64,000 nt of DNA from Mycobacterium colombiense (GTDB lineage Bacteria > Actinomycetota > Actinomycetes > Mycobacteriales > Mycobacteriaceae): NCBI RefSeq assembly GCF_001665835.1, contig NZ_LZSX01000098.1:18644-82643 (forward strand), written 5' to 3'. Shown one piece after another: positions 18,401 to 22,440 of the stretch (positions are counted from its first letter, which is position 1; every line of letters starts with the position of its first letter). The position numbers and the translations under genes are program-made. The notes below the pieces were generated by a model, which was not told the DNA's origin, did no database searches, and saw only the letters and a program-made list of their open reading frames with translations.

Positions 18401-20138
18401 CGATGACCGTCATGTCGTGGCCGTCGAGTCGGTCGGCCAGGTCGGCGGTGGTGATCGCGACCACCGGGGTGGCGTCAGCGAGCATGAAGCCCACGCGCGC
18501 GTCCGGTGACGCCGGTTCGATGGGCAGGTAGGCGGCCCCGGTCTTGAGCACCGCCATGATGGATACGATCGCCTCGGCGGAACGCGGCAACAACAGGGCC
18601 ACATACTCCCCCGGGCCGGCGCCATGGCCGACGAGCAAGTGCGCCAACCGATTTGCGGCCTCATCGAGCTCGCGGTAGGTCATCGAGCGTCCGTCGCAGA
18701 CCAGCGCCACCGCATCGGGTGAGCGGTCGACGTGCATGTCGAACAGCGCGGCCACCGAGAGCGGCGCGCTCGCGGGACGGCTCCAAACCGCCCGATTGCC
18801 AACCTCGTCCAGGCGGGTGTGCTCATCGGGGTGCAGCACATCCAGCGACGACAGTTGCAGGCTCGGATCGGCCGCCATGGTCGCCAGGATCCGCTGCAGC
18901 CGCTCCCCCAGATCCGAAACGTCGAAGTTCGAGAAGGGTTGCCCGGTACCGACGGTGCTCAGGAACTGCTGATCGCCGAATCCCAGGAAGAACAGCCCGA
19001 AGTGGCCCACCGGGCCGAAGCTGGTGTATTTCGCGGTCGCCGGCACATCGCCGAGGCTGAGCGTGAGGCGGGCCGGGACGAAGTTGACGACCACCCGGTT
19101 CGGCGTCTGCCGCGGACCGCTGAAGTCGCCTTCGCCGTCGAGCGTGCGCGTCGGGAATTGCTGATGCCGCAGCGCTTCTCGTGATCGCGTGTCGACGTGG
19201 TGGCAGAAGTCGGTGAACGTCGTGTCCGGTGCGGCCTTCAACACCAGCGGCACCACCCCGGCAAGCATGCCGGGATGCGTCTTGGATTTCGGATCGACTC
19301 GCCGGCTGACCGGGAAGTCGAGCACGACTTCATCGGCACCGTCGGCGGACCAGCCGCGCACCAGAAGTGCGCACGCCGCGGTGAGCACCGATGACCGACG
19401 GATGCCCAGCGCTTTGGACAGCTCCTTGACCTTGCCGACCACCGACTGATCCAGTTGCACTGGCGGAGAAGGTGAATACGGATCACGGCCATCGTCGGCC
19501 GCGGTCGCCGGGTAATCCGCACCGTCGCCCTCGGGACGGTGAGCAGTCCAATATTCTTGGTCCTCAACGAATTTAGCCGACGCCTCGTATTCCAGTTCGC
19601 CGCTGACCAGGTCGTGCAGCGACCCGAAGAACGCGGGCGGAATCGGTTTTCCGGAGACCAGCGCGGAGTAGACGGCCGCGATGCGGCGACCGATCAACGC
19701 AATGCCCATCCCGTCGATGGCGATGTGGTGGCACGTCGTGAACCAGTAGTACTCGTCCGGCGCGGTCCGGAACAGCGCGAACTTGATCATCGGGCCGGTG
19801 AGCGGCATCGGCGTGTTCTGAATCGATGAAGCCGTCTCGCGGACTTCCCGCTCGGGATCCCGTGACTCGGTCAGGTCATAGAAGACCAGATCGACATCGT
19901 CGTATTCGACGGCCTTCTGAAAGACCTGGCCATCAACCTCGAAGAACGAAGCCCGCAGGCTCTCAGCCTCGTTCACCACGTGTCGCATAGCTTGATGCAA
20001 CAAGCCAGCGTTGATGGCACCCTCGATGTGTACGAGGACACCCAGTTGCCAGGCCACATCGAAGTAGCCCGTTTGTTGCGCCAGCCAGATGTCCAGCTGG
20101 CCCCGCGTCACAGGAAGTGCCCGGTCAGCACGCTCCAC
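1..20138 (-). CDS. Giant multimodular NRPS (PstA-like lipopeptide synthetase), 3' end outside window
   Basis: A single reading frame runs from GTG 20138 to the left edge (6,712 codons, no stop seen). An in-frame TGA lies just upstream of this GTG and a G-rich RBS precedes it, so the start is well fixed. Domain order by approximate residue: C 1-430, A 460-930, T 979, E 1026-1483; C 1500-1930, A 1936-2849 with a methyltransferase at about 2413-2660, T 2889; C-A-T to 3960; C-A-T to 5010; C-A-T-E to 6556; C from 6570. The gene begins with a C domain that has no upstream donor, which is typical of synthetases that N-acylate the first residue with a fatty acid. The MbtH-like gene is 52 bp upstream. 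D residue at position 1, N-methylated residue 2 and a Phe-type code at position 4 match the M. avium paratuberculosis lipopentapeptide, but the protein continues beyond five modules. Termination and release are not visible. Confidence 0.95.
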   Translation of the reverse strand, partial: MERADRALPVTRGQLDIWLAQQTGYFDVAWQLGVLVHIEGAINAGLLHQAMRHVVNEAESLRASFFEVDGQVFQKAVEYDDVDLVFYDLTESRDPEREVRETASSIQNTPMPLTGPMIKFALFRTAPDEYYWFTTCHHIAIDGMGIALIGRRIAAVYSALVSGKPIPPAFFGSLHDLVSGELEYEASAKFVEDQEYWTAHRPEGDGADYPATAADDGRDPYSPSPPVQLDQSVVGKVKELSKALGIRRSSVLTAACALLVRGWSADGADEVVLDFPVSRRVDPKSKTHPGMLAGVVPLVLKAAPDTTFTDFCHHVDTRSREALRHQQFPTRTLDGEGDFSGPRQTPNRVVVNFVPARLTLSLGDVPATAKYTSFGPVGHFGLFFLGFGDQQFLSTVGTGQPFSNFDVSDLGERLQRILATMAADPSLQLSSLDVLHPDEHTRLDEVGNRAVWSRPASAPLSVAALFDMHVDRSPDAVALVCDGRSMTYRELDEAANRLAHLLVGHGAGPGEYVALLLPRSAEAIVSIMAVLKTGAAYLPIEPASPDARVGFMLADATPVVAITTADLADRLDGHDMTVIDVADPRIDAQPGTPLPAPDPANLAYLIYTSGTTGTPKGVAITNHNVTQLLESLDAGLPSPGVWSQSHSYAFDFSVWEIFGALLRGGRLVVVPDDVARSPEDLHDLLVAEAVTVYSETPSAVQMLSPEGLDSTALVIGAEACPAEVVDRWAPGRVMVNAYGPSETTMCVAISAPLQAESGAVPIGSPVPGAALFVLDGWLRPVPAGVVGELYVAGRGVAAGYVGRSGLTGSRFVACPFGQPGERMYRTGDLACWGDDDQLRYLGRADEQVKIRGYRIELGEIQAALAALDGVGAAVAIAREDRPGDKRLVGYVTGAVDPVEARAALADRLPAYMVPAAVVVLEALPLTVNGKLDTRALPAPEYSTGEYRAPGNAVEEILAGIYAEILGVERVSVDQSFFELGGDSILSLQVVARARAAGLTCRPRDVFVEQTVARLARVAGVSDGASDVVDEGVGPVLATPIMQWLHGIESAGGPIDQFNQTVMVQAPAGVTAADVAVVLQALVDRHAMLRLRVDDDEARGWSLQVPEPGSVRAEDCLQSVEKLSDDALLQARSRLNPAAGTMLSALWVESTGQLTVIIHHLAVDAVSWWILLEDLNIAWALHSAGQPVELPPAGTSFARWSTVLAEHAHRPDVVSQLGAWKKVTATPAALPAADPEADTYASAGRLSVELDAETTGALIGDVPTAFHAGIQDILLIAFGLAWAEFLGEGADSIGIDVEGHGRHEELGADIDLSRTVGWFTTKYPVSLGVAGLRWAQVAGGDAALGPVIKRAKEQLRALPDPLTYGLLRYLNTDVDLTGPDPSIAFNYLGRQGAASDSAGEGWRISQDGLSLIGAAAAVPMPLMHTVELNAGTIDTGTGPHLHAEWTWAPSVLDASQITRLSQLWFEALAGVCAHVRSGGGGLTPSDIAPARLSQQQIDELQRQHHIADILPLTPLQQGLLFHSSTAQGSDDMYAVQLDFTLTGPLDPDRLRDAVHAVVNRHPHLAALFCEQYDEPVQIIPADPVVEWRYLELDGIGDAEADELIEQLCVSERAAVCDLAGQAAFRAALIRTADGRHRFVLTNHHILLDGWSLPILLREIFTSYYGQRLPAAGSYRAFLTWLAARDLDAAREAWGEVLHGFETPTLVAPEGQLGQGSRGFEKSCVPEQTTAALTELARSCHTTLSTVLQAAWALVLTSLTGQHDVVFGTPRSRVGQLEVDDAEQMVGLLINTVPVRADITATTTTADLLAQLQNSHNDALEHQHLALSEIHRVTGHDQLFDTLFVYENYPIASGMTLGEDGLAIAEFSNREYNHYPLTVEALPGRELGLHIEFDTDVFDAAGIGSLVERLQRVLVAMTADPGRRLSSIDLLDRDDRELVLDQLSGAGVAAPVGVAPQLLAEVVAADADAPAVVDGTRELTYRELDEWSTRLARKLIDAGAGPERAVGVAVDRCAELVVAWWAVVKAGGIYAPVDLDHPVERIASVLDAVDAVCVLTCGTDEVAGAGARPIVRIDGLDLSGYPTQEITDADRLSPLRAGDTSYLIFTSGSTGVPKGVAVSHTGLLGWAAAQRELFGLDAGARVLMVASPTFDASVGELLLAAGSGAALVVAPPQVYAGDALTALLQNQRVTAAILTPTVVSTLDRARLDGLQTLIAVGEACLPELVDAWAPDRQMFNGYGPSETTIWVTCARLHAGQPVRIGAPIPGVCARVLDTWLNPVPVGVVGELYLSGPALGHGYVGRVDLTAERFVANPFGRAGEPGTRMYRTGDLVRWMPDGTLDYLGRADSQIKLRGQRIELGEIENTLLACPQVTQAAVTVQDSATGSHLVAYVTLDQATTTDRDVRQDAEDVEEWQHLYDDLYGADLAAGFGEDFRGWNSSYTGEAIPLEEMVEWRAATVDRIMSLRPRRVLEIGAGSGLLLSQIAPQCDQYVATDFSPVAIDNLARSMEQLQLPWRDRVELLTQPAHVTDGLPQGHFDTVILNSVVQYFPNAGYLAEVIDKAMGLLAPGGSVFIGDIRNHTLQGAFQTAIALARGGAANATEIRQRVRHAMLGETELLLAPEFFTTWADSRESAVGVDIRIKRGMADNELNQHRYDVVLHKTPAPVRSVAAEPTWAWAQCESLRGLHDALTSERPAAVRVTDIPRTGLITDVAVENALAAGLPLADALAEADAETGADAVIAEELHRLGETAGYRVAVTWGGRPGTLSAVFLASDDHDAAALTDVYLPPAGAQKRTSHANDPRTNTKIGEVRDRLSAWLPEYMVPTHIVALEEFPMTTSGKLDRKALPAPEYQDADRYRGPSTAVEEILVGIYAQVLGLERVGVDDSFFDLGGDSLSAMRLIAAVNTSLNADLGVRAVFEAPTVAELALLTGGDGDRPEPLVAGERPAVIPLSFAQTRLWFIDQFQGPSPMYNITVALRLRGRLDADALAAALADVVGRHESLRTVFASADGIPQQVVVPAERIGFACDIIDARGWPEDRLREGMAAAARYTFDLANESPLHTELFSVSDDEHMLVVAVHHIAADGMSIAPFARDLGIAYASRCAGEAPAWAPLAVQYVDYTLWQRAHLGDVDDADSRISAQLDFWADTLAGLPERLQLPTDRPYPQVADHRGARLAVDWPAELQQQLRRVAREHNATSFMVIQAAFAALLSKMSASDDVAVGFPIAGRPEPALDELIGFFVNTLVLRVDVAGDPTFAELLAQVRRRSLAAFEHQDVPFELLVERLNPTRSLTHHPLIQVLLGWENFPGEVSTPAAGLALGDLQVTPMPVHTNTARMDLTFSLAERFTESGQRAGIAVTAEYRTDVFNADTVEAMIERLQRLLTAVTAEPERRLSSVDLLDSAEHARLAKWGNEAILAEPMEPVTVAGLFAAQAARTPDAVALTFEDRSMTYRELDEAANRLAHVLVDRGAGPGEFVALLFSRSAEAIVSILAVLKSGAAYLPIDPALPASRVEFMLTDAAPMAAITTADLAGKFDGFDLIVVDVADPAVAAQPSTAPPAPAPTDLAHIIYTSGTTGVPKGVAVTQHNVAQLFDDLRLGFALSAEQAWTQFHSYAFDFSVWEIWGALLHGGRLVVVPDSVSRSPEEFHALLVREGVTVLTQTPSAVGLLPTDGLDGTSLVIGAEPCPPELVDRWAPDRVMVNVYGPTETTMWACKSTPLQAGSGFPPIGSPVTRAAFFVLDEWLRPVPAGVVGELYLAGQGVGVGYWRRPGLTASRFMACPFGEPGTRMYRTGDLVCWGPDGQLRYFGRADEQVKVRGYRIELGEIQAALSALDGVEQAVVVAREDRPGDKRLVGYVTGSAEPGPARIALAERLPAYMVPAAVVVLNALPVTVNGKLDARALPAPDYRAVDNYRAPSTAVEEILVGIYAQVLNVERVGVDDSFFDLGGDSLSTMRLVTAINAALESDLPVRVVFEAPTVAQLAPRVAESAGGLEPLVAGERPAVVPLSFAQNRLWFIDQFQGPSPLYNMAAALRLRGQLDAEALGAALADVVGRHESLRTLFPAREGTPQQVVMPVERAEFGWDVVDATAWSAGQLDDAIKAATRYTFDLAAEIPMRAQLFAVAEDEHVLVIVVHHIAADGLSLTPLGADLSVAYTSRCAGQAPGWAELSVQYIDYTLWQRAQFGDLDDSTSRIGTQLAYWEQALAGMPERLQLPTDRPYPPVADQRGDSVVVDWPAELQEQVRRLAREHNATSFMVVQAALAVLLSKIGASSDVAVGFPIAGRRDPALDQLVGFFVNTLVLRVDLAGDPTFEELLERVQARSLAAFEHQDVPFEVLVERVNPARSLTHHPLVQVMLAWQNFAGHDDPAAGLALGDLEVTSVPVSDQSARMDLVFSLAERWNADGEAAGIGGRVEFRTDVFDAATIETLIARLQRVLTAMTADPTHLLSSVDLLDEAEHARLKELGNSGVLTGPGSAPASVPELFATQVAAAPDAVALVCEGLSVTYRELDEASNRLAHCLVDHGAGPGQTVALLFSRSAEAIASILAVLKTGAAYLPIDPSSPDTRIEFMLGDAKPVVAVTTADLAGRFDGYSVPVIDVDDRRIDTLPETGLPLPTPDGVAYLIYTSGTTGVPKGVAITHRNVTRLLGSLDAGLPAAGVWSQSHSLAFDVSVWEIFGALLRGGRLVVVPESVARSPQDLHDVLVAQEVSVLTQTPSAVALLSPEGLESVSLVMAGEACPAEVVDQWAPGRVMVNAYGPTETTMCVTISAPLAPGSAANGPVPIGSPVPGAALFVLDESLRPVPPGVVGELYVAGSGVAAGYVGRPGLTAARFVACPFGGAGTRMYRTGDLVRWNADGQLQYFGRADEQVKIRGYRIELGEIQSALAGLDGVDQAVVIAREDRPGDKRLVGYVTGGADATLVRTALSERLPAYMVPAAVMALDALPLTANGKLDTRALPAPEYTAGEYRAPETPTEEILAGIYAEILDVERVGVDDSFFDLGGDSISAMRLIAAINASLDAGLAVRVVFEAPTVAQLAPRIGEGGTGLDPLTAGERPAVVPLSFAQNRLWFLDQLQGPSPVYNMAAALRLDGRLDADALGAALGDVVARHESLRTLFAAPDGTPQQVVVRADKADFGWEVVDAGGWSASQLEEAIGDTARYTFDLSAQIPLRAGLFRLRDDQHVLVAVVHHIAADGMSITPLVRDLGVAYASRAAGRRPDWTPLPVQYVDYTLWQRAQFGDLDDGNSRIAAQLSYWEDALTGMPERVQLPTDRPYPLVADQRGATVEIDWPTELQRRVGEVARQHNATSFMVVQTALTVLLSKIGANPDVAVGFPIAGRRDPALDELVGFFVNTLVLRVDVAGDPTFAEVLSQVRQRSLSAYEHQDVPFEVLVERLNPTRSLTHHPLVQVMLAWQNFAGHDSGPAAGLSLGDVDVTPIPVDTQTARMDLTFSLGERWTDGGEPDGIGGTVEFRTDVFDAASIRALIDRLQRVLLAITTEPAQAVSSVDLLDDAEHARLDDIGNRAALTGSASHTDSVPALFAAQAARTPDTVALVCDGHSLTYRELDEASNRLAHCLVEHGAAPGQTVALLFSRSVEAIVSILAVLKSGAAYLPIDPALPESRVEFVLGDAAPIAAITTAELTERFAGHDVKVIDVNDPAIDSRPTTALPAPGPENLAYLIYTSGTTGVPKGVAVTHRNVTQLLTSGDSGLPRTGVWSQWHSLAFDVSVWEIFGALLHGGRLVVVPESIARSPEDLHALLVAEQVSVLSQTPSAAGALSPTGLESVTLVVAGEACPSELVDRWAPGRAMINAYGPTEATVYAAISAPLEAGSPGVVPIGSPVPGAASFVLDEWLRPVPPGVVGELYVAGAGVACGYWRRSGLTASRFVACPFGEPGSRMYRTGDLVRWRADGQLDYLGRADEQVKIRGYRIELGEVRAALAWVDGVEQAVVVAREDRPGDKRLVGYVTGTADPAAVRAALAERLPAYMIPTAVVVMQALPLTPNGKLDTRALPAPDYQDADRYRAPDNAIEEILAGIFAQVLGLERVGVDDSFFDLGGDSISSMQVVTRARAAGLVCKTRDIFVEQTVARLARVAEVVDAESAVADEGLGPVQATPIIRWLQDVESAGGQVDQFNQTMLVQAPAAVSEADVVTVLQALLDRHAMLRLHVDKDAATGWSLTVPEPGSVDARACLHAVDELSDEAVIEARSRLNPAAGVMLSAVWANTTRQLVVIVHHLGVDGVSWRILLQDLNIAWAQHHSGQPVALPMAGTSFARWSSQLAEHAHHPDVVDQADTWKRVASTPAALPAVRPDVDTFATAGHLSMELDAETTGTLLGDVPAAFHAGVQDILLIAFGLACAEFAGDPGAPIGIDVEGHGRHEELGRDVDLSHCVGWFTTKYPVSLAVQGVSWAQVASGGAALGAVLKDAKEQLRALPDPLSYGLLRYLNTDVDLDAGEPPIGFNYLGRQGGAAELTDDMWRPEPDGWSVTRAATAIPMPLMHTVELNAVTVDAEGGPQLHANWTWAPSALNDEQVTRLGRLWFEALAGICAHVRSGGGGLTPSDIAPARLSQQQIDQLARQHHIADVLALTPVQQGLLFHANTAQATDDLYAGQLDISITGPLDPDRLRDAVQTMIGRHPNLVARFCDRYDEPVQIIPADPAASWQYVELDGDADADADARVQRLCAAERAAVCGDLAEQPAFRVALVRTAPDRYRL
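450..5009 (-). other. NRPS module 5: C-A-T-E
   Basis: The C domain carries HHIAADGMS. The A domain has FDVSVWEIF, LSQTPSA and NAYGPTEATVY, with pocket D-V-W-S-V-A-A-V-Y by eye (small hydrophobic such as Ala is possible but unproven). The T domain LGGDS is near 1975. A second full epimerase follows with HHLGVDGVSW, EGHGRHE, VGWFTTKYP, YGLLRYLN and FNYLGRQ, so residue 5 should be a D isomer passed on to another module. Confidence 0.85.
5010..8189 (-). other. NRPS module 4: C-A-T, Phe-type A domain
   Basis: The C domain carries HHIAADGLS and is of the LCL pattern. The A domain has FDVSVWEIF, LTQTPSA and NAYGPTETTMC. The pocket reads D-V-W-T-V-A-A-M-C by eye, one or two conservative changes from the classical gramicidin/tyrocidine Phe codes DAWTIAAIC and DAWTVAAVC, so Phe is the best prediction in this gene. 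The T domain LGGDS is near 5140. The module is very similar in DNA sequence to module 5. Confidence 0.85.
8190..11359 (-). other. NRPS module 3: C-A-T
   Basis: The C domain starts PLSFAQTRLWFIDQFQGPS and carries HHIAADGMS, an LCL-type pattern that fits an L residue arriving from module 2. The A domain has YTSGTTGVPKG, FDFSVWEIW and NVYGPTE; pocket residues read D-F-W-T-V-G-V-M-W by eye, which I cannot assign to a substrate. The T domain LGGDS is near 8295. No tailoring domain is present. Confidence 0.85.
11360..15659 (-). other. NRPS module 2: C-A-MT-T (N-methylating)
   Basis: The C domain (HHILLDGW) follows an E domain, as DCL-type domains do. The A domain has FTSGSTGVPKG, FDASVGELL and NGYGPSE. 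Between core motif A8 (KLRGQRIELGEIE) and motif A10 (TSGKLDRKALP) sits an SAM methyltransferase with VLEIGAGSG near 12740, the usual place for NRPS N-methyltransferases. The T serine lies in LGGDSL near 11470. The pocket residues (D-A-G-I-I-V-G-I-W by eye) do not match a Val code I know, so the amino acid is left open; N-Me-Val would fit the PstA analogy. Confidence 0.85.
15660..20138 (-). other. NRPS module 1: starter C-A-T-E
   Basis: The starter C domain carries HHIAIDGMG. The A domain has YTSGTTGTPKG, FDFSVWE and NAYGPSE, and by-eye binding-pocket residues read D-F-W-S-V-G-A-M-C. The T domain has the LGGDS serine near 17200. The E domain shows HHLAVDAVSW, EGHGRHE, VGWFTTKYP and FNYLGRQ, so the loaded residue should leave as the D isomer. 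The pocket ending A-M-C resembles aromatic-type codes, which would fit D-Phe as in known lipopentapeptide, but that assignment is inference. Boundaries are approximate. Confidence 0.85.
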
Positions 20139-20190
20139 TACACGCCCCCCACTAAAAGTTGACCCCGAAACCCTTCATACCGACAGCGGT

Positions 20191-20418
20191 CTATTGATCA
20201 CAAACCGGCGCGGTCAGCGTGTCGCGCAAACTTTTCGCCCGTATATCGGGCCAGGTTTCTTCGATGTAGTGCAGGCAGGTGGCGCGGTCAGCTTCCCCGA
20301 AAACTACTCTCCAACCGGCGGGAACAACAGTGAATGTTGGCCAAAGACTGTGTTGTTCTTCGTTATTGACCAAGACGAAAAAACTGCCATTGTCGTCATC
20401 GAACGGATTGAGCGGCAA
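20191..20418 (-). CDS. MbtH-like NRPS adenylation chaperone
   Basis: This 75-residue protein has the MbtH fold signature: NPFDDDNGSF at the N-terminus, then NNEEQHSLWP, PAGW, CLHYIEETWPDIR and KSLRD. MbtH-like proteins bind A domains of NRPSs and are often needed for their solubility or activity. The start is placed at TTG 20418 because an AGGGGG ribosome site lies 8 nt before it and the product then has the normal family length. The frame stays open further upstream, but those residues do not look like MbtH. It lies 52 bp upstream of the NRPS on the same strand, so the two are almost certainly co-transcribed. Confidence 0.93.
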   Translation of the reverse strand: MPLNPFDDDNGSFFVLVNNEEQHSLWPTFTVVPAGWRVVFGEADRATCLHYIEETWPDIRAKSLRDTLTAPVCDQ

Positions 20419-21182
20419 CGGATGGACCCCCTTTACACCGAGACGAAAAACTACAAATTCACGCTGCACGCAACGCGAGCGTCCTTGCAGCGCTTGAGGA
20501 TTGAGCCGTCAGGCTTGGCCAGAATGTCGACCTGCCCACACGCCGGATATCAGCGCCGGTGAGCTCGGTCGCGAGGGGCGGCGCCGCAACACGATCGTCG
20601 CGGTACCCATCCCGGCCCCGCGCCGACAGCCGCTGCTTACCGAGCGGCGCAACCAGTGCGCGCTGGCACTACGACTACGACCGTCGACGTCGCGATCCAC
20701 GGTCGGCGGATACCCAACAGTCACTTCCCGAAACATCTGAATTCCGTTCTTACATAACCCGATCCGCAACGAATTTTACGCGCGCACACTTGCGTCGCCG
20801 TGCAGCAAACGACCGTGTCGCACCGGTGTTGCATTTATCACTGCACGGTGCACGCGTCCGGGCGCCAGCGCGACCGCCCGGCTCGTCGGCGTCGGCCGTT
20901 TGCCGAAGTCGACGCGCAAAACGGCGCCCGGATGATCACCCAATCTTTGCTTCTGACTTCCGGTTTCGCCCGGTGCAGACGGCTGTCGCCTGCGGCGTTA
21001 CCGAGCGCAGTCCCGTAAATACGTCACTAAAAGGCTCCTAGCAGGGCATTCACGGATATTCTCGTACCAGCCTAGCGTCGATCGCCCAGATGTCGAATCT
21101 CACACTCACACCATGTGAAAACGTATGGACGCTTGCTATGTGAAGGCGGACATCATCGCTGCGATCCGCGCCAGACCCTTTT

Positions 21183-21204
21183 CGCCCGTAGCTCCCTACG
21201 GGCG
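21183..21204. other. Perfect 9-bp stem hairpin, 4-nt loop
   Basis: CGCCCGTAG, loop CTCC, then CTACGGGCG form a perfect inverted repeat. No U-tract follows on either strand. Because it lies between divergent genes it does not sit at the end of a known transcript; it could be part of a long 5' leader, an untranslated RNA or a terminator of an unrecognised small transcript. Confidence 0.6.
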
Positions 21205-21334
21205 GCCTGTCACGACGACGCTTCAGTCCGACGGCCTCGGCCAGTTGGGCTGTGTAGAACGCGCCCGACGGCCGCCGGCTACGTTTGCCGGTTAGCTTCT
21301 GCCGGCACCCGGGCAGGCCGTCACGCAGGCCCGT

Positions 21335-21350
21335 TGTGATTGATCTCACG
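21335..21350. promoter_or_regulatory. Candidate CRP-family binding site
   Basis: TGTGA-TTGATC-TCACG matches 9 of 10 half-site bases of the classical CRP consensus TGTGA-N6-TCACA, which mycobacterial CRP (Rv3676 type) also recognises in closely related form. It lies about 285 bp upstream of the GAP gene start and 0.9 kb upstream of the MbtH-NRPS operon. Binding is inferred from sequence only. Confidence 0.4.
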
Positions 21351-21634
21351 CACCCATGATAGGCGCGGAGTTCGCCAGTGCACGTGCATCGCGCGTGCCC
21401 GCTAACGCGGTTACCCAAAACCACTGGCATAAGCCAGCGAATCATCGGCCCGCAGATCCGCGCCTTCACCTGCGCCGCTGTGCCTGTGGCGGCTTAGCCC
21501 GAATCCGTTGGACACGATCAAGTTTCGGCGCACACAGCTGATTCATAGCCGGCTTTGCCGAACGAGAGTTTGGCGTTCTTACCGGTAATTCGGTGGCGTT
21601 TAGAGCCTGCCGCTCCCGGGTAGAGCCTCGAACC

Positions 21635-22429
21635 ATGTGGGGGTCAGTGCTGGGCTTGGGGATCCTGGCTGCGCTCAATCCTGTCCGTCTAGGCCTCGCG
21701 CTGCTGATGATCTCCCGGCCACGGCCCGGACCCAGCCTGCTCGCGTACTGGCTCGGCGGATTGACGGTGTGCATTCCCGAGCTGCTCATCCCGCTGATGT
21801 TGCTGAACTTCACCCCGGTGTTCGGACACGTTGCGCACGGCTCGGCATCCCCGTCGACGAGCTCGACCCTCGGCAAGATTCAGATCGGCCTCGGCGTGGT
21901 CGGCCTGTCGATCGCCGCTGTGATGACGGTGCGCTTCCTGACCCGTCCACGGACGCCGCAACCCGTACCCGGGGACGACCGCTCCCGGGAACTGTCGATG
22001 GTCTCGGGTGCGCCGATCGCGATGCCGCGGCTGCTGACCCGGGTCCCCGATGAGTCGACCGAGAACCCATCGCCATTCCGGCGTCTCCTCGGCCGCATTC
22101 ACCACGCGTGGGACAGCGGCTCGTCCTGGGTCGCGTGGGTGATCGGCATCATCTCGGTCCCGGTCGACGGTGTCCTTTTCATCGTCGCGATCATCGCGGC
22201 CTCGGGGGCATCGATCACCGCCCAGGCCAGCGCTTCCGTCGCGTTCATCATCCTGATGTACGCCGTCGTCGAGGTCATCCTCGTCGGCTACGTGGTCACG
22301 CCGGCGAAAACCCAATCTCTCTTGCTCGTACTGCACGACTGGGTGCGGACCTACCACCGGCAAATTCTGGTGGCGCTGTTCACGGTGGTCGGGGTGTCGC
22401 AGCTGGCCCAGGGTCTGCACATCCTCTGA
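21635..22429 (+). CDS. GAP-family integral membrane protein (glycolipid/lipopeptide-addressing type)
   Basis: The 264-residue product begins MWGSVLGLGILAALNPVRLG, the hallmark start of the mycobacterial Gap/Sap family, and has about six hydrophobic membrane segments in two blocks separated by a charged loop (roughly residues 100-170). Gap is needed for glycopeptidolipid to reach the cell surface in M. smegmatis, and Sap is tied to sulfolipid transport. The ATG at 21635 is chosen over upstream in-frame starts because the family begins with this motif. Its place next to a lipopeptide-type NRPS suggests it helps export that product; this is inference from context. Confidence 0.88.
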   Translation: MWGSVLGLGILAALNPVRLGLALLMISRPRPGPSLLAYWLGGLTVCIPELLIPLMLLNFTPVFGHVAHGSASPSTSSTLGKIQIGLGVVGLSIAAVMTVRFLTRPRTPQPVPGDDRSRELSMVSGAPIAMPRLLTRVPDESTENPSPFRRLLGRIHHAWDSGSSWVAWVIGIISVPVDGVLFIVAIIAASGASITAQASASVAFIILMYAVVEVILVGYVVTPAKTQSLLLVLHDWVRTYHRQILVALFTVVGVSQLAQGLHIL

Positions 22430-22440
22430 AGCGTCGGGCC

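Larger units (their letters stand above)
20419..21634. other. 1.2 kb divergent non-coding region upstream of the NRPS operon and the GAP gene
   Basis: No open frame here has convincing codon use or a recognisable domain; a 139-codon minus frame at 21050-21469 and a 160-codon plus frame at 20559-21041 were examined and not accepted. The sequence is less GC-biased than its neighbours and contains a CRP-like palindrome (21335-21350), a TCACA-CCA-TGTGA repeat (about 21110-21122), a 9-bp stem hairpin (21183-21204) and AT-rich stretches near 20745-20780. It probably holds the promoters of both flanking transcription units. Confidence 0.6.

Noticed and set aside
1..20138. Identity as a glycopeptidolipid synthetase (Mps1/Mps2)
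   Set aside because: GPL synthetases have four modules over two genes with no methyltransferase domain; this gene has an N-methyltransferase in module 2 and at least six modules.
21050..21469. A 139-codon minus-strand frame in the intergenic region
   Set aside because: No ribosome site, no domain and irregular composition; it also spans the 9-bp stem hairpin.
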